Positions 28,675 through 37,487 of a stretch of DNA of 64,000 nucleotides are shown here, in pieces. Each line of letters starts with the position of its first letter. Position 1 is the first letter of the stretch. Where the stretch lies: assembly GCF_002355275.1 (NCBI RefSeq), contig NZ_CP023449.1, positions 772,001 through 836,000 of the forward strand, written 5' to 3'. This DNA is from Rhizorhabdus dicambivorans (lineage in GTDB: Bacteria > Pseudomonadota > Alphaproteobacteria > Sphingomonadales > Sphingomonadaceae). The position numbers and the translations under genes were made by a program. The notes under the pieces are model-generated. The model was not told the DNA's origin, searched no databases, and saw only the letters and a program-made list of their open reading frames with translations.

Positions 28675-29811
28675 ATGGAAGCGACCCTGACGCGCCAAGG
28701 CGCGATCTCCGCCGACTCGCACGTGACCGAGCCGCCGAACCTGTTCATCGACCATATCGAGCCCCGCTATCGCGATCGGGCGCCGCACATGATCCGCAAG
28801 GAAGGCAGCGGCGAGGTCTTCGTGATCCCGGGCATGAAGACCGACGTGCCCTATGGCCGGATGGCGGCGGCGGGCAAGGATCCCAAGTTCCTCGAAGACG
28901 CGAACATGCTGTTCAGCGAGATCCATCGCGGCGGCTGGGACGGCAAGGCGCGGCTGGCCGATCAGGATCGCGACGGCGTGGTGGCGGAGATCATCTTTCC
29001 CACCGTTGCCATGCTGCTCGCCAACCATCCCGACGCCGACTACAAGCGCGCCTGCTTCGACGCCTATAACCGCTGGATCCTCGAGTTTCAGGATCCCGCA
29101 CCGGATCGGCTGATCTGCCTTCCGTGCACCTCGGTCATCTCGGTCGAGGAGACGATGAAGGAAGTCCGCCGCTTCAAGGATCAGGGATTCCGGGGCGTGA
29201 TCTTCCCAGGCATGCCGGGCACCGACGAGGATTATGACCACCCCAGTTTCGAACCACTGTGGAGCCTGATCGAGGAGTTGGAGCTGCCGGTCAATTTCCA
29301 CGTCTTTGCGGGCGGCAAGGACAGCGAGGGGCTGCGCGCTGGCGGCGTCACTCGCGGCCCCGCGATGAACCGCTTCAACTCGGTCATCCGCGCCAATCAG
29401 GACCTGATCGGCATGTTCGTGCTGAGTGGGATCTTCGAACGGCATCCCAAGCTGAAGCTGGTCGGGGTCGAAGGCGATGCCGGCTGGGCGCCGCACTTCG
29501 TCTATCGGATGGACCATGCGTGGGAGAAGCATCGCTACTGGCTGAAGGCCGGCGCCGAGCTGAAGGAGAAGCCCAGCCATTATTTCAACGAGAATGTCTA
29601 CCTGACCTTCCAGGACGACTGGGTGGCTTTCAAGGTGGCGCATCTGATGAACCCGCGCCGCCTGCTGTGGGCCAATGATTTTCCCCACAGCGACGCCACC
29701 TGGCCGCACAGCCAGGCCTTGCTGGCAGAGCACACCAAGGACCTGTCCGAACAGGAGAAGCGCTGGATCCTGCGGGAGAATACCCGCGAACTCTACAAGC
29801 TCGACGTCTGA
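28675..29811 (+). CDS. Amidohydrolase-2 family protein (ACMSD-like)
   Basis: This 378-aa TIM-barrel metal hydrolase or decarboxylase has the N-terminal ADSHVTEP (DxH metal motif), LPVNFHVFAGG, VGVEGDAGWAPHF and the C-terminal WANDFPHSDATWPHS. Members include aminocarboxymuconate-semialdehyde decarboxylase and many catabolic hydrolases or decarboxylases of aromatic and alicyclic acids. It follows the TetR gene by 53 bp, with AAGGATGAGG before the ATG at 28675. It is the first of three amidohydrolase-2 genes in the window (also 41833 and 45659). The substrate is unknown. Confidence 0.82.
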   Translation: MEATLTRQGAISADSHVTEPPNLFIDHIEPRYRDRAPHMIRKEGSGEVFVIPGMKTDVPYGRMAAAGKDPKFLEDANMLFSEIHRGGWDGKARLADQDRDGVVAEIIFPTVAMLLANHPDADYKRACFDAYNRWILEFQDPAPDRLICLPCTSVISVEETMKEVRRFKDQGFRGVIFPGMPGTDEDYDHPSFEPLWSLIEELELPVNFHVFAGGKDSEGLRAGGVTRGPAMNRFNSVIRANQDLIGMFVLSGIFERHPKLKLVGVEGDAGWAPHFVYRMDHAWEKHRYWLKAGAELKEKPSHYFNENVYLTFQDDWVAFKVAHLMNPRRLLWANDFPHSDATWPHSQALLAEHTKDLSEQEKRWILRENTRELYKLDV

Positions 29812-29822
29812 TCGTCCCGGCG

Positions 29823-29852
29823 GTCCGGGGCGGCGTCACCGCTGTCCCGGAC
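29823..29852. terminator. Possible bidirectional hairpin between convergent genes
   Basis: GTCCGGG pairs with CCCGGAC across an inner GGCG/CCGC stem between the convergent amidohydrolase and acyl-CoA dehydrogenase genes. There is no T run, so termination is only likely. Confidence 0.35.
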
Positions 29853-29859
29853 CCGGTCG

Positions 29860-31005
29860 TCAGAGCGAGCGGCTCACCACTTCCTTCATGATCTCGTTGG
29901 TGCCGCCGAAGATGCGTGTCACCCGCGCGTCGCGCCACAGCCGGGCGATCAGATATTCGTTCATATAGCCGGCGCCGCCGTGCAGCTGCAGGGCGACATC
30001 GGTGATGCGGTTCTGCATGTCGCTGTGCCACTGCTTCGCCGCCGATGCCTCGGCGGTGGTCAGCTCGCCCTTCACGTGCCGCTTGATCGCCCAGTCGATA
30101 TGGGCCCAGCCCACCTGCAGTTGGCTCTTCATGTCGGCCAGCGAGAATTTGGTGTTCTGGAATTCGAAGATCGGCTGGCCGAACGCCTTGCGGTCCTTGA
30201 CGAAGGCCAGCGCCTCGTCGAACGCGCGCTGCGCGGCAGCCTGTGCCGAGATGGCGATCGAAAGCCGCTCCTGCGGCAGCCGTTCCATCAGATAGCGGAA
30301 GCCGTGGCCTTCCTCGCCCAGGCAGTTGGCGACCGGCACCTCGACATCGTTGAAGAACAGCTCGGACGTGTCGGCCGACCATTGGCCGATCTTGTCCAGG
30401 TTGCGGCCCCGCGCGAAGCCGGGCGTATCGGCATCGACCAGGATCAGCGAGATGCCCTTGGCGCCCCGTTCGGGATCGGTCTTGGCGACAACGATCACCA
30501 CATCGGCATTCTGGCCGTTGGTGATGTAGGTCTTGGAACCGTTGATGACATAGCGGTCGCCGATCCTTCGCGCGGTGGTGCGGATCCCCTGCAGGTCGGA
30601 GCCGGTTGCCGGCTCGGTCATCGCGATCGCGCTGATGCAGGTGCCGCGCACCATCGCGGGCAGATAGCGGCGCTTCTGCTCTTCCGATCCATAGGTCTGG
30701 ATATATTCGGTGGTGATGTCGTTCTGCAGCGGCACGCCGACCGAGGAGCCGGCATAGGCGATCTCCTCGTCGATCACCGCATTGTAGCCGAAGTCGAGGC
30801 CCAGCCCGCCATGATCGGGCGACACATTGGGGCAGAGCATGCCGGCCTCGCCGCAGGCCAGCCAGAATTCGCGGCTGACGATGCCTTCCTCCTCGAACCG
30901 CTCCATATGGGGCAGCAGTTCGCGCTCCAGCATCTTGCGGACGCTGTCGCGGAACAGCGCATGGTCTTCGTCGAAGGCGAAGCGGGCGGACAGGTCGAGC
31001 ATCAT
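29860..31005 (-). CDS. Acyl-CoA dehydrogenase
   Basis: The 381-aa flavoprotein has the family pattern: AMTEPATGSDLQGIRTTA and YVINGSKTYITNGQNAD in the central FAD-binding region, and the C-terminal GGAGYMNEYLIARLWRDARVTRIFGGTNEI. It introduces a 2,3-double bond into an acyl-CoA. The position that is Glu in the usual EGT motif is Gly here (FGGTNEI), so the catalytic base must lie elsewhere, as in some branched- or long-chain enzymes. It is 34 bp downstream of an acyl-CoA ligase on the same strand and probably acts on that ligase's product. Confidence 0.9.
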   Translation of the reverse strand: MMLDLSARFAFDEDHALFRDSVRKMLERELLPHMERFEEEGIVSREFWLACGEAGMLCPNVSPDHGGLGLDFGYNAVIDEEIAYAGSSVGVPLQNDITTEYIQTYGSEEQKRRYLPAMVRGTCISAIAMTEPATGSDLQGIRTTARRIGDRYVINGSKTYITNGQNADVVIVVAKTDPERGAKGISLILVDADTPGFARGRNLDKIGQWSADTSELFFNDVEVPVANCLGEEGHGFRYLMERLPQERLSIAISAQAAAQRAFDEALAFVKDRKAFGQPIFEFQNTKFSLADMKSQLQVGWAHIDWAIKRHVKGELTTAEASAAKQWHSDMQNRITDVALQLHGGAGYMNEYLIARLWRDARVTRIFGGTNEIMKEVVSRSL

Positions 31006-31039
31006 ATTCTCCTGCGCGGGCAGCGGGTGCCGCGAGACG

Positions 31040-32572
31040 TCATTGCGCGGCGGCGGCTTCGCGGAAGCGGTCGCGGATCAGGCGCTTGAACAGCTTGCCG
31101 GTCGGCTGGCGCGGAAGCTCGGCCATGAAGTCGATCAGCTTGGGCATCTTCACCGGGCTCAGGCTGGCGCGCAGATAGGTGCGCAGTTCTTCGGCCAGCG
31201 CGTCGCCGGCCTCGGCCCAGTCGAGCGGCTGCACCACCGCCACCACCTTCTCGCCAAGGTCGGGATCGGGCGCGCCGATTACCGCCGCGTCCGCGACGCG
31301 CGGATGGCTGATCAGCAGATTCTCGATCTCCTGCGGATAGATGTTCACGCCGCCGGAGATGATCATGAAGCTCTGCCGGTCGGTCAGGTAGAGATAGCCT
31401 TCCTCGTCGACCCAGCCGATATCGCCCACTGTCGTCCAGCCGTGCCGGTTCGCCGCCGCGCGCGTCTTCTCGGGATCGTTGTGATATTCGATCGGGTTGC
31501 CATTCTCGAAATAGACCATGCCCTCGCGGCGCGGCGGCAGGGGATCGTCATTCTCGTCGCAGATGCGGACCTCGCCGATGATCGCGCGGCCGACCGTGCC
31601 CTTGTGGCTCAGCCACTCTTCCGCCGTGGCGGCGGTGAAGCCGTTCAGCTCGGTGCTCGAATAATATTCGTGCACGATCGGGCCCCACCAGTCGATCATC
31701 GCCTGCTTGATCTCGATCGGGCAGGGCGCAGCGGCGTGGAAGGTGCTGCGCAGCGACGAATGATCGTAGCGCCGCCGTATTTCCTCGGGCAGCTTGAGCA
31801 TCCGGACGAAATGGGTGGGCACCCACTGCGCATGGGTGACGCGGTAGCGCTCGATCAGCCGCAGCGCCTCCTCGGGATCGAACCTGGTCATCACGATGAC
31901 GGTGCCGCCGAGCTGGTTGACCGACATCGAATAGCGCAGCGGCGCCGAATGGTAGAGCGGGGCGGGGCAGAGATAGATGCAGTCGCTGTCCATGCCGTAC
32001 AGGTTGCGCGCCAGGTTGGTGACCGGCGTCGGCTCGTCGATCCCACCGGCCGGGCGGGGGCGCTTGATGCCCTTGGGGTGGCCCGTCGTGCCCGACGAAT
32101 AGAGCATGTCCTGGCCGGGCGCCTCGTCGGCGATCGGCGTGATCGGCATGGCGTCCCGGGCCTGGTCGAGGCTCCGCGCGAAATCGGCCGTGCCATCGGT
32201 GGCGAACAGCGCCAGATCGGCCAAGCCGTCCACCGCCTCGCGGACGGTACCGGCGAGGCTGGCGGAGAAGACCAGCGCCTTGGCCCCCGAATCCTGCAGC
32301 ATGTAGCGCAGCTCCGTGGCGGTCAGCCGGACCGGCATGCAGACATAATAGAGGCCCGAGCGTTGCGCGGCCCACACCGTCTCCAGGAAGCGCGGCCCGT
32401 TGGTCAGGAACAGCGCCACCATGTCGCCGGTGCGCAGTCCGGTCTTGCGGAAAAGATGCGCGCCCAGGTTGGAGCGTTCGTCAAGCTGGCGATAGGTGAC
32501 GGCCTCGCCAGTCTCGGCGGTGATGAAGGCCGGCTTGTCTCCGTTCACGGCCGCGTGGATGCTCGGATGCAT
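31040..32572 (-). CDS. AMP-dependent acyl-CoA synthetase/ligase
   Basis: This 510-aa ANL-superfamily enzyme has the phosphate-binding YSSGTTGHPKGIKRP, the EYYSSTE adenine region, VGDIGWVDEEGYLYLTDRQSFMIISGG hinge and the C-terminal catalytic Lys in PTGKLFKR. It adenylates a carboxylic acid and forms its CoA thioester. It heads the ligase and dehydrogenase operon on the minus strand. A candidate palindromic operator (32663-32680) is about 90 bp upstream. The substrate is not identifiable; an aromatic or alicyclic acid is likely from context. Confidence 0.88.
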   Translation of the reverse strand: MHPSIHAAVNGDKPAFITAETGEAVTYRQLDERSNLGAHLFRKTGLRTGDMVALFLTNGPRFLETVWAAQRSGLYYVCMPVRLTATELRYMLQDSGAKALVFSASLAGTVREAVDGLADLALFATDGTADFARSLDQARDAMPITPIADEAPGQDMLYSSGTTGHPKGIKRPRPAGGIDEPTPVTNLARNLYGMDSDCIYLCPAPLYHSAPLRYSMSVNQLGGTVIVMTRFDPEEALRLIERYRVTHAQWVPTHFVRMLKLPEEIRRRYDHSSLRSTFHAAAPCPIEIKQAMIDWWGPIVHEYYSSTELNGFTAATAEEWLSHKGTVGRAIIGEVRICDENDDPLPPRREGMVYFENGNPIEYHNDPEKTRAAANRHGWTTVGDIGWVDEEGYLYLTDRQSFMIISGGVNIYPQEIENLLISHPRVADAAVIGAPDPDLGEKVVAVVQPLDWAEAGDALAEELRTYLRASLSPVKMPKLIDFMAELPRQPTGKLFKRLIRDRFREAAAAQ

Positions 32573-32662
32573 GGGCTACTCGCTGCTCTTGGCGACGCGC
32601 GCCCACATGTCGCACGTCCGTCGGCGGCAACAATAAAACAAAGCCATGAATCCGCAAGCGAT

Positions 32663-32680
32663 AAAAAACAAATGTCTTAA
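32663..32680. promoter_or_regulatory. Palindromic operator candidate upstream of the acyl-CoA ligase
   Basis: AAAAAACAAATGTCTTAA fits TRAWAC-N4-GTWTYA at most arm positions (right arm GTCTTA) and lies in the AT-rich 109-bp gap before the ligase. A second TAAAACAA element is at about 32633. Confidence 0.35.
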
Positions 32681-32681
32681 T

Positions 32682-33869
32682 CTAGGCGGCGGACATCCAT
32701 TGGCCGGTCTCCCCGGCGGAGCGGATCCTCTCCATCAGCCGCTGGTGGCGTGCGGCGTGGCCGAAGTCGGCGACGGTGCGCGTGCCCGAGCGGATATCGT
32801 CCGCGAAAGCCGCGTAGAGCCGCGCCAGATTGGCCGAGATCGGGCCCAGCGCATCGCGCGGGTCCTCCGCCACCGTGATCGGCTCCAGCGTGCGGGTGGC
32901 GCCTCTGGCGCCGGACAGCGCCAGCGGCACCATCTGGATCACCCCGGCCGGCCCGGTTACCCGCAACTCGCCTTCGGTGCCGATCACCTCGATCATCAGC
33001 CCGGTCGATCGCTGCATCCCGCCGCGGATATGGACCGACAGCGGCGCGCCGTCCGCCAGCCGCGCGGTAATCGCCACCTGATCGGGGGATGTGGGCCGGA
33101 AGCTCTCGGTCGCGTCGATGACGTCGGCGGAGGGGCTCGGCACATCGCCCGGCTGCGGAAAGGATAGCACCGCCTCGAACGCACGGTATCGGGCCAGTTG
33201 GTCCGCGGGCAGCACCGCCACCCGCGTGCGGCGGGTGGGCAGGTAGGCGCTCACCGCCTCCACCTCGCCGCAGGCGCGGATAATGGCGTCGAGCAGATGG
33301 CCGCCGGTGATGGTCAGCAGGGTCGCGCCATTGGCGGCATCCATCAGATAGGCGTTGCCAGCGTCGATCGCGCCACCCCAGCCAAGACCCGATGCAACGA
33401 CGGAGACACCGAGAACCTCGCCGACGTAACCGTCCCGGATCAGCGCGGCGAGTTTGTCCAGCACCGGCGAGGCGCGGGACTGGAGGCCGATCATGCTGTG
33501 GACGCCGGCGGCCTCGGCACGCGCCGCCAGGTCCTCGGCCTCGTCCAGAGTGCGCGCCAGCGGCCATTCGCAATAGACATGCTTGCCAGCGTCGAGCGCG
33601 GCCGAGACGATCTCATGGTGCAGCGGCAGCTTTACCGATACGGTGACGATATCGACCGCCGGATCGCGGATCAGGTCGCGATAGTCGGCATAGCCGGGCA
33701 CGCCGAATTTCTCCTCGGCCCGCTTCGCCGTCTCGGCGCGGGATGTGCCGGCCGCCGCCAGCCGCACGCCGCCAGCCGCACTCCCCTGCAGCAGCGCCGG
33801 CAGATGCGAGCTGATCGCCCAGCCGCGATCGGGATTGGCGCCGATCAGTCCTACGCCCAGGGTTTTCAT
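32682..33869 (-). CDS. Gfo/Idh/MocA-family NAD(P)-dependent oxidoreductase
   Basis: The 395-aa protein has an N-terminal Rossmann fold (VGLIGANPDRGWAISSHLPAL), FGVPGYADYRDL and a modified EKP motif (CEWPLARTLDEA near residue 96), followed by the C-terminal alpha/beta domain. The family oxidises or reduces sugars, diols and other carbonyl compounds. The ATG at 33869 overlaps the stop of the upstream ligase by 4 bp (ATGA), so translation is coupled and a shared pathway is likely. Longer in-frame starts inside the ligase are rejected because the Rossmann motif begins at the fourth residue of this start. The substrate is unknown. Confidence 0.85.
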   Translation of the reverse strand: MKTLGVGLIGANPDRGWAISSHLPALLQGSAAGGVRLAAAGTSRAETAKRAEEKFGVPGYADYRDLIRDPAVDIVTVSVKLPLHHEIVSAALDAGKHVYCEWPLARTLDEAEDLAARAEAAGVHSMIGLQSRASPVLDKLAALIRDGYVGEVLGVSVVASGLGWGGAIDAGNAYLMDAANGATLLTITGGHLLDAIIRACGEVEAVSAYLPTRRTRVAVLPADQLARYRAFEAVLSFPQPGDVPSPSADVIDATESFRPTSPDQVAITARLADGAPLSVHIRGGMQRSTGLMIEVIGTEGELRVTGPAGVIQMVPLALSGARGATRTLEPITVAEDPRDALGPISANLARLYAAFADDIRSGTRTVADFGHAARHQRLMERIRSAGETGQWMSAA

Positions 33870-35506
33870 GCAGGTTCCTTCCCATGCTGGGCCGCGGGCG
33901 TATCCGTCGCCGCCGCCGCCGCATAATCCTCGGTCATCGCGTCCCAGCAGCCGGCAACGCCGGCCTTGCGGATTTCGGTCTTGCGGATCTTGGACGTCGC
34001 GGTCTTGGGCAGTTCGTCGACGAACTGGACGAAGCGCGGCACCATGAAGCGCGGCATGATGCCCGCGAGATAGTCGACCAGCGCGCGTTCGGACAGGCTG
34101 TGGCCGGGCTTCACCGTCACCGCGATCTTGATCTCGTCCTCGGCGAACTCGCTCGGCACGGCCACCGCGGCGCATTCGGCGACCATCGGATGGGTGCAGA
34201 CGTGCAGCTCGACCTCGACCGAGGAGATATTCTCGCCCCGGCGGCGGATCGCATCGTCAAGCCGGTCGACGAAGAAGAAATTGCCGTCCTCGTCGCGGTA
34301 CAGGGCGTCGCCGGTGTGGAGCCAGCCGTTGCGCCACAGCGCCGCGGTCTCCTCGTCGCGGCCGAGATAGCCGATCGAGGTCGTCCACGGATGGCTCGGC
34401 CGGACGACGGCCTCACCCACCTCGCCGGGCGGCAGTTCGATGTCATTCTCGTCGAAGATGCGGATGTCATAGCCGTCGCGCGGCCGGCCGACGGTGTTCG
34501 AGCGGGCATCGGTGTTGGCGATGATCGCGCCGGATTCGGTCGATCCATAGGCGGTGAGCAGCTTCACGCCGAAGCGCTCGCGCCAGGCGGCGAAGGCGCG
34601 CGGCAGCGGCAATATGCAGATCTCGCGCAGATCATGGTCGCGGTCGGCCGCGCGCTCGGGCTGCAGCTGCAGGAACTCGGCCATCGTGCCGACGAGCTGG
34701 CTGGTCCGCGCGCCGGCCTCCTTCGCCTGCTCCCAATAGCGCGACGCGCTGAAGCCGTGCGCGACATAGGCGGTGCCCCGATGGATCAGCGCGTTATAGA
34801 CGCCGCCCCAGCGGCCGGCGGCGTGGAACTGGGGCAGCACCACGAAACGCGTCTCCCCGGCCAGGGTGGTGCCCAGGCCGTCCGACGTCGCCTGTCCGAA
34901 GGCATGGGCATGCGGGCACAGCACGCCCTTGGAGCGTCCGGTCGTGCCCGACGTGTAGGAGAAGCTGAACAATTCCCAGGGCGCGACCGGCTCCGGAGAG
35001 GCGGCGTTGGCGGCGGCGAGTTCGGCGAAGTCGTGCAGCGTCCAGAGCCGCGCGGCGCGTTCGATGCTGTCTCCTTCCGCTTCCGCGCGCTGGCGGACGA
35101 CCACGGTGTGGAGCGACGGTATCTCTTCGGCGATCTCGATCAGCCGCGCCAGGTAGCGCCCCTCCACAACCGCCACTTCGGCGTGGGAGTCGGCGATGAT
35201 ATAGGCGAGCATCTGGCCGCGATAGGCGGTGTTGACCGACACCTCGATCCGCGCGCTCAGGCCGATCGCCATCCAGAGCGCGACATTGTCGATATGGTTG
35301 TCCAGCATCAGCACCAGCGGCTGCTGGCGGCCGACGCCCAGCCCGGTCAGGCCTCCGGCGATCCGCAGGCCTTCATCCCATAGCCCTTCATAGGAAAGTG
35401 CGCGGTCGGGATCGCGGATGGCGGTCTGCGAGGGGCGCTCGCGTAGCACGGTCTCCATCACGCGGACCAGATTGCGATCCTCGATCGCGATCCCGGAAAT
35501 GTCCAT
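33866..35506 (-). CDS. AMP-dependent acyl-CoA synthetase/ligase
   Basis: This 546-aa ANL enzyme has SFSYTSGTTGRSKGVLCPHAHAF, TAYGSTESG, TGDALYRDEDGNFFFVDRLDDAIRRRGENIS and the C-terminal Lys-containing KTATSKIRKTEIRK. The RRRGENIS hinge resembles crotonobetaine/carnitine-CoA ligases (CaiC-like). It is divergent from a CaiB-type CoA-transferase gene across a 336-bp region and overlaps the downstream oxidoreductase. It should activate a carboxylic acid, perhaps supplying the CoA donor for CaiB-type transfer. The substrate is unknown. Confidence 0.87.
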   Translation of the reverse strand: MDISGIAIEDRNLVRVMETVLRERPSQTAIRDPDRALSYEGLWDEGLRIAGGLTGLGVGRQQPLVLMLDNHIDNVALWMAIGLSARIEVSVNTAYRGQMLAYIIADSHAEVAVVEGRYLARLIEIAEEIPSLHTVVVRQRAEAEGDSIERAARLWTLHDFAELAAANAASPEPVAPWELFSFSYTSGTTGRSKGVLCPHAHAFGQATSDGLGTTLAGETRFVVLPQFHAAGRWGGVYNALIHRGTAYVAHGFSASRYWEQAKEAGARTSQLVGTMAEFLQLQPERAADRDHDLREICILPLPRAFAAWRERFGVKLLTAYGSTESGAIIANTDARSNTVGRPRDGYDIRIFDENDIELPPGEVGEAVVRPSHPWTTSIGYLGRDEETAALWRNGWLHTGDALYRDEDGNFFFVDRLDDAIRRRGENISSVEVELHVCTHPMVAECAAVAVPSEFAEDEIKIAVTVKPGHSLSERALVDYLAGIMPRFMVPRFVQFVDELPKTATSKIRKTEIRKAGVAGCWDAMTEDYAAAAATDTPAAQHGKEPA

Positions 35507-35842
35507 TCGAAGGCCCTCTCGATCGACGCCGATCTGTCGCCGGCCCTGGCTGGAAATCCGCGGCGTTGCGCCCCGGCCCGGCCGATACCTAGCAACATGC
35601 CGGCGCGGCTTGCAAGGCGACCGGTCGGGGAAAGCTTAAAGGGATGAAACAGACATTTCAATGCATGTCGACGTGAAACCAATATTAATGTGATTGAATG
35701 AAACAAGCATTGCCAACTCCTTGGTCGTCCGATAACAATCGAGCAACGGACCAGTCGACGGTGTCCGCGCCCGCGTTCTTTCGAAGGATCATGCAGCGGG
35801 CCGCTGGCGCCGCCGGCTTGGCGATTCAGGAACAGTGGAGCG
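35507..35842. promoter_or_regulatory. 336-bp divergent promoter region with repeated TGAAAC elements
   Basis: The AT-rich middle (35630-35720) has three TGAAAC elements on the plus strand at 35645, 35674 and 35699. The first is part of the inverted repeat ATGAAACAGACATTTCAA (35644-35661) and the third of ATGAAACAAGCATTGCCA (35698-35715); both fit the TRAWAC-N4-GTWTYA pattern. No gene is seen in the flanks. Confidence 0.5.
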
Positions 35843-37063
35843 ATGGAGATGGCGGCAAGGGAGCGCGGCGGCGCCTGTTCGGGTATCCGGGTCGTGGAAC
35901 TCGGTACGATGGTGACGGCGCCGCTGGCGGGTCAGCTGCTGGCCGATTTCGGCGCCGAAGTGATCAAGATCGAGCCGCCGCAGGGTGAGATCATGCGCGG
36001 CATCCCCCCGGTCTTCGAAGGCCGTTCGGCCGCCTTCGCCCAGTGGAACCGCAACAAGAAGTGCGTCGCGCTCGACCTCAAGAGCCCGGCTGGAGTCTCT
36101 GCGGCGCAGAAGCTGGTCGATGGTGCCGACGCCCTGGTGACCAATTTTCGACCCGACGTGCTCAAGGCCTTCGGCCTGGACTATGACGCGGTCGCCGCCC
36201 GCAATCCCGATATCGTCTATGCCGCGCTCACCGGCTTCGGGCCCGATGGCCCCTATGCCGAGCTGCCCTCCTACGACATGGTGATCCAGGGGCTTGTCGG
36301 CCTGATGCCGAACCAGGGCGGGGATGGGCCGCCCCAGCCGATCAAGTCGCCGGTCGCGGACAAGATCTCCTCCTATTCGGCGGTGATGACCATTCTGGCG
36401 GCGCTGCTGCATCTCAAGTCCGGCGGCGCGGGCCAGAAGATCGAGATTTCGATGATGGACGCCTATGCGAATTTCATCCTGCCTGAGCTTTTCTACACCC
36501 GTACCTTCCTCGATGCGCCCCCGCCGGTGCAATGGGTGAAGAGCATCTACAATCCGTTCGAGCTGTCCGATGGCTGGGTGATCGGCTTCCTGATGACCGA
36601 TCGCCACTTCGAAGGGGCCTGCGACACCTTTGGCCTCGATTCGATGCGGGGGGACCCCCGCTTCGCCGATCCGGGGGCGCGCAACATCTACCAGCCCGAA
36701 CTGATGCAGGAGATTGCCGGGGCCTGTAGCCACATGAACGTCGCCCAGTTCGTCGGGCTGGCGCGCGCCAACGATCTGCCCTTCGCGCCGGTGAACGACC
36801 TCGATCAGTTCATGTCAGACCCGCAGGCGCTGCATAACGAAACCTTTGTCGAGTTCAGCGATCCCGACCGCCCCGAACTGGGCCGGCTGAAGCTGCTCAA
36901 CAGCTTCGCGCGCATGGCCGGAACCCCGGTGGACGCCCGTGCCTTCGCGCCGGATGTCGGCGCCCATAATCAGGAGTTGCTATCCGCCCTGGGCCTCTCC
37001 GCAGAGGAAATCGCCGCCGCGAGCGGCCGGCAGCCGTCGCAAAGAGATAATGCAATCGTATAA
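35843..37063 (+). CDS. CaiB/BaiF-type (family III) CoA-transferase
   Basis: The 406-aa protein has the family III pattern GIRVVELGTMVTAPLAGQLLADFGAEVIKIE, FAQWNRNKKCVALDLKSPAG, and a central Asp in ALTGFGPDGPYAELPSYDMVIQG, the region of the catalytic aspartate. It transfers CoA between carboxylates. It is the first gene of the meta-cleavage module and very similar to the CoA-transferase at 44400-45590, so the two bracket the oxygenase genes. The ATG at 35843 has AGTGGAG just upstream. It may recycle CoA between the growth substrate and a product. Confidence 0.87.
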   Translation: MEMAARERGGACSGIRVVELGTMVTAPLAGQLLADFGAEVIKIEPPQGEIMRGIPPVFEGRSAAFAQWNRNKKCVALDLKSPAGVSAAQKLVDGADALVTNFRPDVLKAFGLDYDAVAARNPDIVYAALTGFGPDGPYAELPSYDMVIQGLVGLMPNQGGDGPPQPIKSPVADKISSYSAVMTILAALLHLKSGGAGQKIEISMMDAYANFILPELFYTRTFLDAPPPVQWVKSIYNPFELSDGWVIGFLMTDRHFEGACDTFGLDSMRGDPRFADPGARNIYQPELMQEIAGACSHMNVAQFVGLARANDLPFAPVNDLDQFMSDPQALHNETFVEFSDPDRPELGRLKLLNSFARMAGTPVDARAFAPDVGAHNQELLSALGLSAEEIAAASGRQPSQRDNAIV

Positions 37064-37077
37064 AACAATATTTGCAT
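37060..37077. promoter_or_regulatory. Palindromic operator candidate before the Rieske operon
   Basis: ATAAAACAATATTTGCAT overlaps the end of the CoA-transferase gene and fits TRAWAC-N4-GTWTYA. A possible TTGCAT -35 (37072) and CTATAC -10 (37094) lie at its right edge, so the oxygenase genes may have their own controlled promoter. Confidence 0.4.
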
Positions 37078-37146
37078 TCCGATGGGGTGAGGGCTATACC
37101 CCGGAAGAGAATAAGCAGGGCGCCCGTGCCGGCGTCGGAGGATGAG

Positions 37147-37467
37147 ATGGTGAAGGTGCGGTTCCTGCGTCCCGATGGTAGCGAAGAGGCCTGCGACGTC
37201 GCGGCCGGGCTGACCGTGATGGAGGCGGCGCTCAACAACGGGGTGGATGAGATCATAGCCGACTGCGGCGGCGCACTCTCCTGCGCCACCTGTCATGTCT
37301 ATGTCGATGAAGCATGGATGGGCCGTGCGGGCGCCCCCTCGGAGGCCGAGGAGGAGATGCTCGAATTCGCGCTGGACCGGCGGCCCACGTCGCGGCTGTC
37401 CTGTCAGATCAAGCTTGTCGAGGGGCTGGACGGCCTGTCCATCACCCTGCCCGAACGTCAGCAATAG
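37147..37467 (+). CDS. [2Fe-2S] ferredoxin, adrenodoxin/putidaredoxin type
   Basis: The 106-aa protein has the cluster ligands in CGGALSCATC (C-x5-C-x2-C) and a distant fourth Cys in SRLSCQIK, the vertebrate-type arrangement. It carries electrons to an oxygenase, here most likely the Rieske dioxygenase encoded 20 bp downstream. Many Rieske systems use Rieske-type ferredoxins, but sphingomonad dioxygenases often use this putidaredoxin type. No ferredoxin reductase is present in the window, so one must be supplied from elsewhere in the genome. Confidence 0.92.
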   Translation: MVKVRFLRPDGSEEACDVAAGLTVMEAALNNGVDEIIADCGGALSCATCHVYVDEAWMGRAGAPSEAEEEMLEFALDRRPTSRLSCQIKLVEGLDGLSITLPERQQ

Positions 37468-37487
37468 CCGGAGGATCGAGGTCGGCC

